A stretch of 64,000 nt of DNA, from the NCBI RefSeq assembly GCF_002865645.1, contig NW_020194589.1, positions 1,844,812-1,908,811 on the forward strand, in the 5' to 3' direction. The DNA is from Hyaloscypha bicolor E (Eukaryota; Ascomycota; Leotiomycetes; Helotiales; Hyaloscyphaceae). The position numbers were made by a program, and so were the translations under genes. This document shows, one piece after another, positions 60,731-64,000 of this stretch. Numbering within the stretch: position 1 is the first letter of the stretch; each line of letters opens with the position of its first letter. The notes beneath the pieces were generated by a model. It saw nothing but the letters and a program-made list of their open reading frames with translations, did no database searches and was not told the DNA's origin.

Positions 60731-62469
60731 TTATAAGAACTAGTTATTATAGTTTACTAAATTAAGAAATTTATTCTTTAGCTATTTTATTATTCTTAAA
60801 AGAATTATATAAATATTATTAATATAATAATTATAGGTTATAAAATTAAAAATTCTTAAAATTACAAGAATTTCTTTTAAGTATTTTCTAAAATAAAGAA
60901 TAAATTAAAATAGACTTAAATTATATAAAAATATTATATATATTCAAGTTTTTTTTTTAATATAAAAAATAAAGCTAAAATAATAATATATATAATAAAG
61001 AAAATAGATATAATAATTAGATATATTTAAAGTAATATAATTAGAAATTAGAAATAATTATAGAAAATAAAATATAAAATTAAGCTTTTATTATAAAAAG
61101 AAATACTAATATATATATTTAAAGAAATATAATCTTGAAAATAATTAAAATAGTTTAAACTAAATAGTAATAATAAGAAAATATAAATATAATATAATAG
61201 AAATATAAATATAATAATAGTAATATTTAAAATATTAGAATATAAAAGAAAATAATATAAATTTTATAATATAAATATATTCTAATTTCCTATTTATTTA
61301 GAAATATTCTTATTAATTCAAAATATAATATAAAAGAAAAGAAATAATATAGGAAATATATAAAAAATAATATATATAAATATATTAAAAGTATTAAGAA
61401 AATAAAATAAAAATATTAATAGAAAAAAAATTAAATAATAAAATTAAAGAATAATTTAGACTAAAGTATTATTTCTTCTAAAACTAATTCGTGTCTTTTT
61501 TAAAAGCTAATTATAATTATTTAATATTTATTTAAATTAATTTTATATAATAGAAAACTATTTAATTAGTTAGAATTTTAAAATAGTATTTATATTAAAG
61601 AAAATAATATTAAAAGATTCTAAGGCTATAAAAAAACTATAAAATAATATAAATAGAATTTATAATATTATTATTAAATTTGAAATAATTAATATAGAAG
61701 TTAATATAATATATAAAAAAATTAGATATCTCGAATCTATATTAAAGATATAGGAATTAAAGGTATTTTTTTTAATTATTTAAATAATATTTAATAATAA
61801 GAAACTAATTAATAATAAGAATTAATAAATTATATTAGCTTTTTAAAAAAGTAATAAATTTCTAATAAAGAAATAGTATTATAATTAGAAAATAGATTTT
61901 ATATAAAAGAAGTTTCTTTTATATAAAAATAGAAATATATAATATATTAATTAAACCTTAATATAAGTTTTAAAAGTAATTATAATTATATTAAAAAGGA
62001 AATGAATTTCTTAATATAAGATAGGCTTTAAATAAATAAATTCGATTTATTTAATATTTAAAAGATTCTTAGAATTATATATTATTAAATATTTTTGGAA
62101 ATAATTATTAGATTTAATAAGATTTCTTTTTTCTTTTATAAGGCTTCTAATTTAGCTATTTTATTTAAATATTATAAATAAATTTATAATAATAATTTAA
62201 ATTAAAATTAAAATTTATAAATATTATAATCTAGTTTTAGACTAATATAAGCTATAAGAATAACTAGTAAAAAAAGCAAATAAAGCTCCTAAAAGGCTTC
62301 TAGTTTAGTATTTTTTTTCTTTTTTAAAAATATATAAAAGGCCTTTTTTTTCTTTTCTATATTATAACTATTTATATTATTAAAATATATTAGTAAAAAT
62401 AGTATTTTGAAATAAAGAGTTTATAAAATAATCTCTCGATTTCTTATTTATTTTTATATTAAAATAAAA
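60731..62469. other. RIPped DNA present only in the inverted G-long copy
   Basis: It lies between the integrase and ORF X matches. No domain is recognised. It may be the original G-long interior, replaced in the first copy by the non-RIPped block at 42,725-43,690, or an insertion specific to this copy. Confidence 0.4.
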
Positions 62470-62547
62470 GCTTTATTTTCGATTTCTAAGGCTCTAATAA
62501 TAAAATCTTCTATTAAGAATACTATTTAGTAAAATATATAATAATAA

Positions 62548-62762
62548 TAATTAAATAATAATAAAAAATAAAAAATAATAAAAAATAAATAATAATAAAA
62601 AATAAGTAATAATAAAAAATAAGTAATAATAAAAAATAAAAAATAATAAAAAATAAGTAATAATAAAAAATAAGTAATAATAAAAAATAAGTAATAATAA
62701 AAAATAATAAAAAATAAGTAATAATAAAAAATAAGTAATAATAAAAAATAAGTAATAATAAA
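62548..62762. repeat. 17-bp tandem repeat, about 12 units
   Basis: The unit AAGTAATAATAAAAAAT repeats head to tail with occasional partial units. It corresponds to a single short A+T tract at about 42,600 in the first G-long copy, so it expanded here. Confidence 0.85.
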
Positions 62763-62859
62763 ACTCGTCTAATTTCTAGAATAGTAATCTAATAATAATA
62801 TTTCTAAATATTATAAATAGTAATTAAAAGAAAGAAAATTAAAAATATATAAAGAATTA

Positions 62860-64000
62860 AAAATAATAAGCTTTTTTATAAATTAAGAAAAGCTTCTATT
62901 ATTAGATATTTTCTTTTAGCTTTCTATAAAGGAAATATATTTTACTTTTTCTAATTCTAGTAATTCTAAAATATATATAATAATACTAGTAGCTTTTTTA
63001 ATTTTCTAAATATTATTTTATTTATAGTATTCTATAACTATTTTCTTTTATAATTTTATATCTGTTTTAAAATATTTATTTATAAGTATATATTTATTAT
63101 TAATTTTATTTTTAGAGAAATACTAGAATTTATTTCTTTTAATAAACTATTTAAGTTAATTTCTAATATATGTTTTCTAAAATATAATACTATTAAGCTT
63201 TTCTAATATATAATATTTCTTTAGTTAATTTATATACTATACTTTATACGGGCTAAGCTAATAATATAATAGCTTTATATTTCTTAACTTGTTTTAATTT
63301 ATTAATTTAATATTATATATAAGAACTAGATTTTTTTTTAGAAATAAGCTTTAAATAAATCTAGTAAATAGTATTAAATTATTTCTTTCTCTTTTAATAT
63401 CTTTAATTTTTCTTTATTCTAGCTTCTTTAATATTTTTATTTCTTATTTATATTTCTTTATTATAAACTTTATTTTATTTAAGTATTTTCTAGATTAGAA
63501 AATATATTTCTATAAATAATATAGCTTTCTTATTATAGATTATATAAAAGGAAATAAATCTAGTTAGTTAATTATTTCTTTTAGTTAATATTTTCTTTTA
63601 ATTATATTATTTCTCTTGAAATTATAGGTTAAAATAATAATTCTATTAATTCCTAGCTTATTAAATTCCTGAATTACTATTTCTTTAAATTCTAATCTAT
63701 TATTTATTTTAAGTTAGCTAAATAAACTATACTTATAAATAATTTCTTTCTAAATAAACTTAGTAATTTTCTTATTAGTTAGGTTCTTTAAAGATTTAGC
63801 TTTAACTTATTCTAAGAAATTATTTCTAATAATAACTAATAAGTTATATTTTTTATAGTCTAATAATTTAATTATATTAATTCTAAAGTAATAGAAAAGA
63901 AATATAGCTTTTATTAGATATAGAACTTCTTTTTATTTTCTTTTACTCTTATACTAATAGACTTTATAAATATTAATATATTTCCGTATATAATTATAAT
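62860..64000 (-). pseudogene. Integrase region of inverted G-long copy (broken, runs off window)
   Basis: Reverse complement matches 41,244-42,470 of the first copy, including the GPY/F-like end. The remaining pol lies beyond base 64,000. Confidence 0.7.

Larger units (their letters stand above)
57610..64000 (-). mobile_element. Second G-long copy, inverted, right end outside window
   Basis: Reverse complement of this segment aligns with the G-long copy at 28-46.7 kb. LTR 57,610-57,986 matches 46,352-46,680; 57,990-60,730 matches ORF X (43,691-46,340); 62,470-64,000 matches 41,240-42,720 (integrase and beyond). The end sequence at 63,961-64,000 matches 41,244-41,285 inverted. Between 60,730 and 62,460 this copy has RIPped DNA not present in the first copy. 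RIP is at least as heavy here as in the first copy. Confidence 0.85.

Overview
The window looks like a filamentous ascomycete (Pezizomycotina) chromosome segment with strong repeat-induced point mutation (RIP). Two things point there. Genes carry short fungal introns with GTATGT/GTAAG donors and CTAAC-like branch points. All the repeated DNA is extremely A+T-rich, nearly lacks CA/TG dinucleotides, and is full of TAA/TAG where homologous proteins have Gln or Trp, and Asn where they have catalytic Asp. The class cannot be fixed from sequence alone.

Layout. 1-6,615: a RIP-degraded chromodomain Ty3/gypsy element (chromovirus copy A, minus strand) running off the left edge. About 7.4-28.0 kb: an island of more normal composition. 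It contains, in order, a broken LaeA-like methyltransferase (minus), a broken copy of mitochondrial-morphology gene MMM1 (plus), a small RING-like ORF (minus), one apparently intact 5-exon NACHT/ankyrin NLR-like receptor gene (13,954-17,925, plus), a 16-bp repeat array beside a Tc1/mariner transposase scrap, a broken STAND-type protein gene (minus), a broken phosphoglycerate-mutase-family gene (minus) and a broken HET-domain gene (minus). 28.07-46.68 kb: a very large Ty3/gypsy element (plus, here called G-long) with about 300-bp LTRs, gag, pol and an unfamiliar extra ORF between integrase and the 3' LTR. A complete Ty1/copia element is nested inside it (34,678-40,953; 285-bp LTRs, perfect 5-bp target duplication ATAAC). 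About 46.73-53.35 kb: a second, more heavily mutated chromovirus copy (B, minus). 53.35-55.03 kb: a Copia RT-RNase H fragment (plus). 55.0-57.6 kb: unidentified mutated DNA. 57.6-64.0 kb: a second G-long copy in inverted orientation, running off the right edge.

How it fits together. This is a heterochromatin-like nest of dead retroelements around a gene island. Most island genes are themselves relics with RIP-type stops, and several belong to fungal non-self-recognition families (NACHT-ankyrin, STAND N-domain protein, HET). Only the NLR-like gene reads as intact. The most unusual items are the extra ORF of G-long, a 36-bp palindrome found in two further TE contexts besides the G-long LTR, and a roughly 1-kb A+T-rich block at 42.7-43.7 kb that shows no RIP signature although it lies inside a RIPped element. 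All start/end points for RIPped elements are approximate unless a target duplication is stated.
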